From: Paeniglutamicibacter quisquiliarum
GTDB lineage: Bacteria > Actinomycetota > Actinomycetes > Actinomycetales > Micrococcaceae
Direction of reading: 5' to 3'
NCBI RefSeq assembly: GCF_019084045.1
Contig: NZ_JAHRED010000003.1
Location: forward strand, 372,001 to 436,000
DNA: 64,000 nucleotides
Made by a program: the position numbers and the translations under genes. Positions 55,601 through 62,285 of the stretch are shown here, in pieces; the first letter of the stretch is position 1; every line of letters starts with the position of its first letter. Below the pieces are notes generated by a model that worked only from the letters and a program-made list of their open reading frames with translations, was not told the DNA's origin and searched no databases.

Positions 55601-56023
55601 TCCGGGGCGCGCATCGAGCCCGGCGAGGCCGGCCGCGTGCTGGCCATGGCCGAGCGCGCCGATGCCGGCTGGAGCGCAACCCTTGACGGGGTGCCGCTCA
55701 AGAGCCTGGCCGTGGGCGCCGATGCCGGACAGGCCGAAGACGCCACCGGCACCGGTGTCGAGACAGCGCAATGGGCGCAGGGCTTTGAACTGGGTGCCGC
55801 CGGCGGCACCCTGGAACTGCACTACCACAGCCCCTACAAGGTGCCCGTGGCCATCGCCCAGCTGGTGGTGCTGCTGCTGGCCCTGCTGCTGGTCATTCCC
55901 ATCCCGCGCAGCCGCCGCTTTGCCGCGCGCCGCCTGGATGAATACCGCACCCGCGGCAACGCCGAAAGCATCGACGAGCTCGACCGCGGAAACCGTCCCG
56001 CGGACGCCAAGGAGAAGAAGTGA
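52568..56023 (+). CDS. family 2 glycosyltransferase fused to a large membrane region
   Basis: 1151 residues from the first possible start. GT2 catalytic domain at about 25-270: V-T-A-I-V-A-A-H-N-G at the beginning, V-D-A-S-S-T-D-G-S (metal-binding region), L-I-H-D-D-S-V-P, and G-L-G-D-D-M-D-L-C-W. Then come 12 or so hydrophobic segments (about 280-860) and a large domain (about 870-1110), probably outside the cell, with a last membrane helix before a basic tail. It likely transfers a sugar to a lipid carrier or exports a glycan; that is inference. The start is unresolved: TTG 52568 lies inside whiB, and GTG 52652 would cut the first strand. Confidence 0.82.
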   Translation: MGRTVRARTPSLAEKSSLILPTIHVTAIVAAHNGAAFLPRTLAALRDQTRLIDRFVGVDASSTDGSADLLRKQLPSDSTLLEVPEHSFGHSVMAAVQSLGKPRPGRTEWLWLIHDDSVPELNALEKLLTVVEATESVTIAGCKQLDLDSPRRLLDVGLGVNKYAERLTLIEIDEVDQGQYDARTDSFAVTSAGMLIRRDVFEALEGFDPALPGLGDDMDLCWRNRLMGNRVVIVPAAKIHHKAAVVRAVAGPAETRRAEVFMRLKHAPAWAIPFLVVGAVLGGIYRFLLSVLAKDPAYAFGQLGATFRAVGKPVKLSRSRATAAATRRVPRKSISRLLTDQDLVREHRKNMLDSLDGESVYGDGTGATATQDPSGDARNDFAALAAPNRTSAFVSAIIAVLATLAVSLVGLRALFGAGAVAGGAMLPISAKPSEIFANATSWWANLGAGSPAGGDPIDYLYWLASLAGGGNANAVAVVLTLLAMPLAALGAWLGLAAVTRSRAARMLGALLWGLAPSLQVSLASGRTGSVLVHVLAPLFLLALLRSVGAGVDFRAGRGRASRPGVGAVPSWTAAAAAALLLVPISAGSPAAGLVLVLLILLAAIVLRSRAKTLWWVPLPMLVFHLPLVIASLGNPRVLLTDPGLALPFAPAPLWAQGLGFPTAFDPLGTPAGFGFLPAGPWALVLVLLVGAPLLGFALTGLFAGARSGSTPLARMLWLGGVLMLAAGYGASLVPSAVAGDNFVAAFNGPFVSFFVLALLFAAGLGISVFRGEREPLAPGVPGARRVATGTLAWASALLGVSVLVAGGSWIAAQIPAPAGAAAQSDLGATSALRPVSARTLPATAADRGLGAYEDRTLVLAQNGDGAVSAALMNGAGTTADSLSQTVSANRVVGNLLAPALRESDDAERLIEQTVATLVSDSALDPREELAALGTGFVVLQDSRATASALVARLDAVPGLVPVGQTESGWLWRVEPRAAIPGVDNATDSTSRVRIVAGDKTVALLPSHRGEVSGARIEPGEAGRVLAMAERADAGWSATLDGVPLKSLAVGADAGQAEDATGTGVETAQWAQGFELGAAGGTLELHYHSPYKVPVAIAQLVVLLLALLLVIPIPRSRRFAARRLDEYRTRGNAESIDELDRGNRPADAKEKK

Positions 56024-57882
56024 AAAACGATTCCCGCAAGGCACGACGAGAATCTGAACGCGTAGCCCAGGCCGCCCGCGAAGCCGCGGGACTGGCCCCG
56101 GGGACGGCACTTCCACCGGCGGGGGAGCAGGTCCCCGGCCCCGTGTCCGCCGCGCCACAGGCCGCGGCACCCGGTCCGACGGACCCCTCCGCCGGGTCTG
56201 CCGCCCCGTCCGCGCCCGCAGACCCGGCGGAACCCGCCGCGGCCGCAGGGGCGGAGAACGAAGCAAAGGCCGAACCCGCGGCCCGCGCCGGAAGCCGACG
56301 CACCAAGGGACGCGGCAGGGCGCTGGGCGTGCTGGGCTCGGTCGGGGTGCTGTGCCTGGGCGCCGCGGCCATCGCCGCCGGATCGGTGTTCCCGCCGGCC
56401 ACCGCCGCCACCGGTACCGACATCGCCGTCACGTCGCTGCCCGCGGGAGACGCGCTGGCAAGCTGCCCGTCGACCATGAAGCTGTTCACCGGCGCCGGAT
56501 CCGGGGTCGACCCGGAATTCGCCCCGGCATCCAAGAACGCCAGGACCGCGGTGCGCGCCGCGGTGCTCTCCGATTCCGCCGGCCGCATCCCCGGGACCGA
56601 AATGCTCAGGAACGATGCGGGCGTCGAAAAGACCATCGCCCCGCGCCTGCCCGCCGCCGAGGCCGAGCGGGCCACCGGTGCCGGCGCGGACGGAACCTCC
56701 GAGCGCAAGGGCGCCCCGGGGCCGGTGACCAACTACGCCGAGTCGCTCACGGTGCACTCCCAGCCGCTGGGCGGGGTCCAGTCCCTGGTCTCCGCCGTGC
56801 GGACCTACTCCGCCGCGGACGGCGACCTGGCCGGGCTCGCGGCCGCCGGCTGCACCCCGCCGACCTCCGAATCCTGGCTCACCGGGGCGGTGACCACGCC
56901 CGGCTCCACCGCGGTGCTGAACCTGGTGAACCCCTCGGCCTCCGTCGCCCAGGTGCGCGTTGACCTGCGCGGTGCCGACGGCATGGTCTCCGCACCCAGC
57001 CTCTCCGCGCTCGCGGTGGCCCCTGGGGAGTCGAAATCCGTCATCCTGGCCGGCTACGCCCCCAACGAAAAGGCGCTCTCGGCCAAGGTCACCTCCTCCG
57101 GCGGGCGCATCAACGCCACCATCCAGCAAAGCACGCTGCGCGGGCTGGTCCCGGGCGGCCTTGACTACCTGGGGGCGGCAGCCACCGCCAACAACACCCA
57201 GGTGATTCCCGGGGTCGCGATCCTGGACCCGAAGCTCGCCGGGGCGCTGGGCAAGCCCGCCGCCAACGCCGATGCCGCCGCCGAGGTGGTGCTGGCGGCC
57301 ACCTCCGCCGAGGGGGCCACCGTCAAGGTGCGCGCGCTGGGGCCGGCCGGCGAGGTCCCGATCCCCGGCGGCGGGGAAGTGGTGGTGGCCTCCAACGCCA
57401 CCGCACGCATGCCGCTGGGCGGGCTTCCGGCCGGGAACTACACCATCGTCGTCGAGGGCGACTCGGCGGTGAGCGCAAGCGTGAAAATGGTGCGCGGCAC
57501 CAAGGCCAACGAGCCCATCGACCTGGCCTGGGCCGGTGCCGCCAACCGGCTGGGCAGCGAGCACCTGCTGGTGCTTCCGGCCCAGGGCCGGGCCACGGTG
57601 GTGCTCAATGCCCCGGAGGACACCGCCAAGGTTTCGGTGCGTTCGATGGGCGCCAACGGCAGGCTTTCGGCGGCGCGCACGGTCGAGTTGGCCGGCGGCA
57701 AGTCGGTCGCGCTGACAGCCTCCGACTTCGGCGCCGGGGCCACCGCCCTGGTGCTCTCGGCCACCGGCGCCCCCAGCTACGCCGCAGCAGTGCTCCATGA
57801 CGGCGCCTTTGGCGTCGCCGCGGTAAAGGTCAGCGACGCGGCCCTGGGACGCGAGGGCGTCCAGGTCGTGCTGCGCGACTAG
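56020..57882 (+). CDS. DUF5719 family protein
   Basis: 620 residues. A cytoplasmic N-terminus of about 95 residues (Ala/Pro/Glu-rich, basic near the end) leads to one membrane helix (A-L-G-V-L-G-S-V-G-V-L-C-L-G-A-A-A-I-A-A-G), then about 500 extracytoplasmic residues rich in Ala, Gly, Val and Thr with repeated beta-strand patterns. DUF5719 is an actinobacterial family of unknown function that regularly follows a large GT2 membrane protein. GTG 56020 overlaps the glycosyltransferase stop and has GGAGAAG upstream, so both are translated together. Its stop shares CTAG with the convergent metallopeptidase-like gene. Confidence 0.8.
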   Translation: MKNDSRKARRESERVAQAAREAAGLAPGTALPPAGEQVPGPVSAAPQAAAPGPTDPSAGSAAPSAPADPAEPAAAAGAENEAKAEPAARAGSRRTKGRGRALGVLGSVGVLCLGAAAIAAGSVFPPATAATGTDIAVTSLPAGDALASCPSTMKLFTGAGSGVDPEFAPASKNARTAVRAAVLSDSAGRIPGTEMLRNDAGVEKTIAPRLPAAEAERATGAGADGTSERKGAPGPVTNYAESLTVHSQPLGGVQSLVSAVRTYSAADGDLAGLAAAGCTPPTSESWLTGAVTTPGSTAVLNLVNPSASVAQVRVDLRGADGMVSAPSLSALAVAPGESKSVILAGYAPNEKALSAKVTSSGGRINATIQQSTLRGLVPGGLDYLGAAATANNTQVIPGVAILDPKLAGALGKPAANADAAAEVVLAATSAEGATVKVRALGPAGEVPIPGGGEVVVASNATARMPLGGLPAGNYTIVVEGDSAVSASVKMVRGTKANEPIDLAWAGAANRLGSEHLLVLPAQGRATVVLNAPEDTAKVSVRSMGANGRLSAARTVELAGGKSVALTASDFGAGATALVLSATGAPSYAAAVLHDGAFGVAAVKVSDAALGREGVQVVLRD

Positions 57883-58394
57883 TCGTTCGGGCCGGTGCCC
57901 CAGACCCCGTATTCGGGGTCAATTGACTGCGGGTCCATGGCCCACAGGTCCGCCAATTGCTCCACGATCGACATGTGCACCAGCTCCGGCAGCAGGTCGG
58001 GGCCGCGGACGCACGCCTCCTCGATGGGGCGGCGGTAGAGCGTGATGCGGTCGGGGCGCCCGGGACGCGCCGAGCGGTTGGTCGCCCATGGCACCCGGGT
58101 CCCGGCGGCCTGCGCCCGGGCCAGCACCTTCGCATTGGGGACCAGCATGATGCGGAAGTCGATGGCCGTCACACGGTCGCCCCAGCGGTCGGCCAGGCGT
58201 TCGGCGGACTCCACCAGGAGGTCCTCGAAGCGCTCTGCGCGGGTCCGCGCCCCGGGCAGCGGCGCCATGATCATCGGGCCGCGCCGGCCGCGTCCGTGCC
58301 GGTTGCGCTTGCGGGCCGCGAAGCCCCGGGTTTCCCCGCTCTGCAGCGAGGCCGGATCGCGCCCGTCCAAATCGATCGACAGTTTTCCGGACAT
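57879..58394 (-). CDS. metallopeptidase-family protein lacking HExxH
   Basis: 171 residues, related to the zincin-like DUF1025-type family. The N-terminal 50 residues are basic. F-E-D-L-L-V-E-S-A-E-R-L and I-T-L-Y-R-R-P-I-E follow in family order. Where relatives carry the zinc motif H-E-x-x-H, this protein reads V-E-Q-L-A (144-148): the Glu is kept but both His are gone. His140 lies just before. It is therefore probably not a standard zinc protease; mycobacterial Rv3259 has a similar change as I recall. Leaderless-type start: TAGGCT 7 bases before ATG 58394. Confidence 0.78.
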   Translation of the reverse strand: MSGKLSIDLDGRDPASLQSGETRGFAARKRNRHGRGRRGPMIMAPLPGARTRAERFEDLLVESAERLADRWGDRVTAIDFRIMLVPNAKVLARAQAAGTRVPWATNRSARPGRPDRITLYRRPIEEACVRGPDLLPELVHMSIVEQLADLWAMDPQSIDPEYGVWGTGPND

Positions 58395-58401
58395 AGTATC
58401 T

Positions 58402-58407
58402 AGCCTA
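58402..58407 (-). promoter_or_regulatory. -10 element of the leaderless metallopeptidase-like gene
   Basis: TAGGCT (minus strand) ends 7 bases before ATG 58394. Confidence 0.5.
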
Positions 58408-58476
58408 TGCCACCTTGGGCCCGTGGGATCCGCCTGCCGCTCGGCGGTGCGCCGCCGTGCCGCCGCCTGGCTGCGG

Positions 58477-58482
58477 TAGTCT
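58477..58482 (+). promoter_or_regulatory. -10 element of the leaderless DUF3499 gene
   Basis: TAGTCT ends 8 bases before GTG 58491, which decides the start over upstream alternatives. Confidence 0.5.
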
Positions 58483-58490
58483 GTGTAACC

Positions 58491-58889
58491 GTGGGATCAT
58501 CCAGACTTTGTTCACGTTCGGCGTGCCGCCAGCCGGCCATCGCCACCCTGACCTATGTGTACGCCGACTCGACGGCGGTGCTCGGTCCCTTGGCGACCTT
58601 CGCGGAACCGCATTGCTACGATCTGTGCACCCTCCACGCCCAACGCCTGACGGTGCCGCTGGGCTGGGAAGTCATGCGCCTGGCGCTGCCGGAACAGGGG
58701 CGGTTGCGCAACGACGACCTGTACGCGCTGGCCAATGCGGTGCGTGAAAACGACGCCCAGCCCGCGCCCGCGCCGGCCCCCGAGGTCCCGGCGCCCCGCA
58801 CCTCCCCGCCGGCCATCGAACCGGGCCCCGGGCAGGGCATGACGCGGCGGCACCTGCGGGTGCTGCGCGAAGGGAACCAAGAGCCCTAA
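58491..58889 (+). CDS. DUF3499 family protein
   Basis: 132 residues. Conserved actinobacterial protein of unknown function beside whiB2 and the metallopeptidase-like gene. Two cysteine pairs suggest a zinc site: C-S-R-S-A-C (Cys7 and Cys12) and C-Y-D-L-C (Cys42 and Cys46), with His49 next to them. G-W-E-V-M-R-L and E-Q-G-R-L-R-N-D-D-L-Y-A-L follow. The C-terminal third is Pro/Ala-rich and ends basic. Start GTG 58491 fits a leaderless transcript. Divergent from the metallopeptidase-like gene with 96 bases between the starts. Confidence 0.85.
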   Translation: MGSSRLCSRSACRQPAIATLTYVYADSTAVLGPLATFAEPHCYDLCTLHAQRLTVPLGWEVMRLALPEQGRLRNDDLYALANAVRENDAQPAPAPAPEVPAPRTSPPAIEPGPGQGMTRRHLRVLREGNQEP

Positions 58890-58892
58890 ACT
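58887..58892 (+). promoter_or_regulatory. -10 element of the leaderless Trm112-like gene
   Basis: TAAACT overlaps the stop codon of DUF3499 and ends 7 bases before ATG 58900. Confidence 0.5.
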
Positions 58893-58899
58893 GGGTTCC

Positions 58900-59097
58900 A
58901 TGTCGAATCTTTCAACCCAACTCACTGCCCAGCTCCGCTGCCCCGTCACCGGCTCCGCCCTCGTCCAGCACGGGGACACGCTGGTGTCCACCGGCACCGG
59001 GGCCAACGGGGAAACCTACAGCTACGACATCGTCGAGGGCATCCCGGTCATGCTGGCCCCCGAGGCCACCGTGATCCCCGCCAGGGCCCAAGGCTAG
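58900..59097 (+). CDS. small Trm112-like protein
   Basis: 65 residues. Resembles the UPF0434/Trm112p family: L-R-C-P-V-T-G-S near the N-terminus and I-V-E-G-I-P-V-M-L at the C-terminus. Only one cysteine is left of the usual zinc-knuckle pairs, so metal binding is doubtful. In other actinobacteria a member of this family often lies near phosphomannomutase and manA. It has its own apparent leaderless promoter inside the end of DUF3499, and ahcY follows after 11 bases. Confidence 0.8.
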   Translation: MSNLSTQLTAQLRCPVTGSALVQHGDTLVSTGTGANGETYSYDIVEGIPVMLAPEATVIPARAQG

Positions 59098-59108
59098 GCA
59101 CAGCCGCG

Positions 59109-60575
59109 ATGGGCATCGACCACCGGGTCGCGGACCTGTCCCTGCACGAGGCCGGCCGCCACCAGATCCGGCTTGCCGAGCACGAGATGCCGGGATTGAT
59201 GTCGCTGCGCGCGCAGTACGCCGCGGCGCGGCCGCTGGCCGGTGCCCGCATCGCCGGTTCCCTGCACATGACGGTGCAGACCGCGGTGCTCATCGAAACG
59301 CTGGTGGCCCTGGGCGCGCAGGTGCGCTGGGCCTCCTGCAACATCTTTTCCACCCAGGACGAGGCCGCCGCGGCCGTGGTCGTGGGCGCCGGCACCCCGG
59401 AAAACCCCGCAGGGGTCCCGGTGTTCGCCTGGAAGAACGAGTCGCTGGCGGACTACTGGTGGACCGCCGAACAGATCCTTTCGTGGCCGGGGGCCGGGCA
59501 GGACCCGGGGCTTGGTCCGAACATGATCCTGGACGACGGCGGGGACGCCACCATGCTGGTGCACCTGGGCGTGCAGTTCGAGGCCGCCGGGGCAGTGCCC
59601 GGCCCCGAGGCCGCGACAAGCCACGAGCACTCCATCGTGCTGGAGACCCTGCGCGCCTCCCTGGCCCGGGACCCGGAAAAGTTCACCCGCATCGCCGCGA
59701 GGATCAAGGGCGTCAGCGAGGAAACCACCACCGGGGTGATGCGGCTGAACCAGATGGCTACCGCGGGCACCCTGCTCTTCCCGGCGATCAACGTCAACGA
59801 CTCGGTGACCAAGTCCAAGTTCGACAACAGGTACGGCATCCGCCACTCGCTGCCCGACGGGATCATGCGCGCCACCGATGTGCTCATCGGCGGCAAGGTC
59901 GTGGTGGTGTGCGGCTACGGGGATGTGGGCAAGGGCGCCGCCGAGGCCATGCGCGGCCAGGGCGCCCGGGTCATCGTCACCGAGATCGACCCGATCTGCG
60001 CGCTGCAGGCGGCCATGGACGGCTACCAGGTAGCCCGCCTGGAAACCGTCCTGGAACAAGGCGACATCTTCGTGACCACCACCGGCGGCAGGGACATCAT
60101 CACCGCCGCACACATGCAGGGTATGAAGAACAAGGCTATCGTGGGCAACGTCGGGCACTTCGACAACGAGATCGACATGGCCGGGCTCGCGAAGGTCCCC
60201 GGCGTTCGAAAGGTCGAGATCAAGGCGCAGGTGCACGAGTGGACCTTCGAGGCCGGAACCGCGGGGGAGCGCTCCGTCATCGTGCTCTCCGAGGGCCGGC
60301 TGCTGAACCTGGGCAACGCCACCGGCCACCCCTCCTTCGTGATGTCCAGTTCCTTCACCAACCAGGTGATCGCGCAGATCGAGCTGTTCACCAAGGCCGG
60401 CACCGGCGAATACGCCACCTCGGTCCACGTGCTGCCCAAGATCCTTGACGAGAAGGTCGCGCGGCTGCACCTGGACGCGCTGGGCGTGGAATTGACCGAG
60501 CTGTCGGAGGCGCAGGCCCGCTACCTGGGCCTTGACGCTGCGGGCCCGTACAAGCCGGAGATGTACCGCTACTAG
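59109..60575 (+). CDS. ahcY: S-adenosylhomocysteine hydrolase
   Basis: 488 residues, full length for the bacterial form with the 40-residue insertion typical of actinobacteria. Splits S-adenosylhomocysteine into adenosine and homocysteine, recycling the methyl cycle. Signatures: [10 protein letters not shown] near residue 77, [16 protein letters not shown] near 226, and the NAD-binding G-Y-G-D-V-G-K-G near 270. The C-terminal M-Y-R-Y is canonical. Catalytic Lys and Asp lie in the second motif. ATG 59109 has no good Shine-Dalgarno, but the N-terminus starts where expected. Adenosine produced could be deaminated by the Add in this window. Confidence 0.97.
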   Translation: MGIDHRVADLSLHEAGRHQIRLAEHEMPGLMSLRAQYAAARPLAGARIAGSLHMTVQTAVLIETLVALGAQVRWASCNIFSTQDEAAAAVVVGAGTPENPAGVPVFAWKNESLADYWWTAEQILSWPGAGQDPGLGPNMILDDGGDATMLVHLGVQFEAAGAVPGPEAATSHEHSIVLETLRASLARDPEKFTRIAARIKGVSEETTTGVMRLNQMATAGTLLFPAINVNDSVTKSKFDNRYGIRHSLPDGIMRATDVLIGGKVVVVCGYGDVGKGAAEAMRGQGARVIVTEIDPICALQAAMDGYQVARLETVLEQGDIFVTTTGGRDIITAAHMQGMKNKAIVGNVGHFDNEIDMAGLAKVPGVRKVEIKAQVHEWTFEAGTAGERSVIVLSEGRLLNLGNATGHPSFVMSSSFTNQVIAQIELFTKAGTGEYATSVHVLPKILDEKVARLHLDALGVELTELSEAQARYLGLDAAGPYKPEMYRY

Positions 60576-60799
60576 CCTCCCCGGGGGCCGATGCCGGGGC
60601 ACCGCCGGCACCCCGCCCCACCCGGGGCAGGGGCCCGCCCGCGCGTCTCGGGACCGACACGCGGAGCGAAAACGCGCTGGTGGGCCCCGGGTGAACCCTC
60701 GGCTCGATAGGCTGGGGACTGTGTTTGGCAGTGGGCGCTGGCGGCCCGCCGTGCCCCGCACCGCAAGCGCACCGCATGTCAGAGTTTTGAGGGAGAAGC
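60576..60799 (+). other. ahcY-DUF1461 intergenic gap
   Basis: 224 bases, G+C-rich, with no open frame or tRNA that I can see. Several GGGGCC and CCGGGG runs could form hairpins, but none is a clean terminator. AGGGAG at 60790-60795 is the ribosome binding site of the next gene. Confidence 0.4.
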
Positions 60800-62200
60800 A
60801 TGGCTGAGCAGGACGAACCGCAGACCGGCAAGCCGGGAACTCCGGCCACCGCACCGGCGGTGCCCGGTGCCGGGGCCAAGACGGATTCGGCTCCCGGCCC
60901 ATTGAGCGCTGCCGCCGCGTCGGCCGCCGCCAAGATCGAGGCCTCGCTGATTGCCTCCCGGGCGGCCGCTGCGCAGAAGGCAGCCGAGGCGAAGGCCGTG
61001 AAGCCTGCCGCGACGACCGGGCCCGCACCGGCGGGAGCACCGGCCAAGCCGGCACAGGCCCCGGCCGCAACCACAACGACGGCCCCGGCCAAGGCCGACC
61101 CCGCGCCGCCGAAGCCCGCCGACACGGCGAAGACAGCCCCGGCGCCTGCTTCGTCCGCCGAGGCGGGCGGCGCGAAGGACGTCCCGGCCAAGCCCGCGGC
61201 GCAGCCCAAGGCGGAGGAACCCGAGGAGGTCGAGGACATCATCGCCAAGATCCCGGTGGAACCACATGCCGAAACCACCAAGCTCGACAAGCCGGCGGCA
61301 CCGGCCGGGTCCGACGCCTCGGCCGCGCAGGACAAGACCCGTGCCATGCCGCGGCCGGTGGCCCCGGCCACGCCGCAAACCGCCTCCGCGATTGCCGAGG
61401 CGCGCAGCAGGGTCTTCGGCGCCTACACCCCGGTTCCCGAGCCGACCCCCGCCGCCCGCGAACGCCGGGCGGCCCGCGAGGCTGCCCTCGAGGCCAAGCC
61501 GCCGCTGGCCCGCACCCTGCAGGTGCTGCTGGCCATCGCCTACCCCTTCGTGCTGCTGATCCTGGCGATCCGCCTGGTCGCCAGCCCCGTCTTCCTCTGG
61601 ATCGCCTACCAGCGCCCCGGCTTCCCGGCCGACGGCTTCGGGTTCACCACCGCCGACAGGCTGACCTACGGCTCCTACGGCGTGGACTTCCTGAACAACG
61701 TCGCCGACAACCGGTACCTGGGCGAGCTGCGCGATCCCAACGGCAACCCGCTCTTCCTGGGCACCGAGGTCCAGCACATGGCCGACGTCAAGCTCGTGAT
61801 GTCATTCACCTACCTGGGCGGGGCCGTCCTGGGCGTCATCGCGCTCATCGCCCTGGCCTACCTGGGCAAGCGCTATGCCGGCGGCATCCGCCGCGGGCTC
61901 TTTGCCGGATCCGTGGCCACCCTGGTGCTGTTGGCCGGGCTCACGACCCTGGCGATCCTGGGCTGGGAAAGCTTCTTCACCACGTTCCACCGGATCTTCT
62001 TCGCCAGCGGCACCTGGACGTTCAACTACTCCGACACGCTGATCCGCCTCTACCCGCCGCAGTTCTGGATCGACGCCGCCATCGGCATCGCCGGCCTGGT
62101 GGTCATCACCGCCCTGGTGACCCTGTTCGCCACCTGGCCCACGGCCAAGCGCCGCGAGGGCTCGCGCCTGCGCCAGGAAAAGCGGGTCTTCGGGCTGTAG
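60800..62200 (+). CDS. TIGR01906 / DUF1461 integral membrane protein
   Basis: 466 residues. The first 235 are Ala/Pro/Lys-rich and disordered. Four membrane helices follow: V-L-L-A-I-A-Y-P-F-V-L-L-I-L-A-I, then V-M-S-F-T-Y-L-G-G-A-V-L-G-V, then L-V-L-L-A-G-L-T-T-L-A-I, and A-I-G-I-A-G-L-V-V-I-T-A-L. The extracytoplasmic segments hold family landmarks: G-F-T-T-A-D-R-L near 285, L-G-T-E-V-Q-H-M-A-D-V near 320, W-T-F-N-Y-S-D-T-L-I-R-L-Y-P near 405. Function is unknown (in firmicutes, near lipoprotein modification genes). ATG 60800 has GGGAG upstream. Confidence 0.82.
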   Translation: MAEQDEPQTGKPGTPATAPAVPGAGAKTDSAPGPLSAAAASAAAKIEASLIASRAAAAQKAAEAKAVKPAATTGPAPAGAPAKPAQAPAATTTTAPAKADPAPPKPADTAKTAPAPASSAEAGGAKDVPAKPAAQPKAEEPEEVEDIIAKIPVEPHAETTKLDKPAAPAGSDASAAQDKTRAMPRPVAPATPQTASAIAEARSRVFGAYTPVPEPTPAARERRAAREAALEAKPPLARTLQVLLAIAYPFVLLILAIRLVASPVFLWIAYQRPGFPADGFGFTTADRLTYGSYGVDFLNNVADNRYLGELRDPNGNPLFLGTEVQHMADVKLVMSFTYLGGAVLGVIALIALAYLGKRYAGGIRRGLFAGSVATLVLLAGLTTLAILGWESFFTTFHRIFFASGTWTFNYSDTLIRLYPPQFWIDAAIGIAGLVVITALVTLFATWPTAKRREGSRLRQEKRVFGL

Positions 62201-62217
62201 CCTTCCGGTGCACCTGG

Positions 62218-62265
62218 TTCCCGGGTGTTTCCCGCCCCGTTCCGGGGCCGGGAAACGCCCGGGAA
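62218..62265. terminator. bidirectional terminator between DUF1461 and acyl-CoA synthetase genes
   Basis: About 22-bp stem: TTCCCGGGTGTTTCCCG plus CCCCG against CGGGG plus CCGGGAAACGCCCGGGAA, with one wobble and one bulged base. Convergent genes on both sides; no T-run. Confidence 0.8.
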
Positions 62266-62285
62266 TCGCTGTTTGTGCGGCGTTT

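Noticed and set aside
52679-56266. 1195-residue minus-strand open frame opposite the glycosyltransferase
   Set aside because: High-GC antisense shadow with His/Gln/Arg/Gly-rich composition and no domain; the plus-strand gene has clear GT2 motifs.
55834-57798. 654-residue minus-strand frame opposite DUF5719
   Set aside because: Gly/Arg/His-rich antisense shadow; DUF5719 is coupled to the upstream glycosyltransferase.
59098-59108. SAH riboswitch before ahcY
   Set aside because: Only 11 bases separate the genes, leaving no room for an aptamer.
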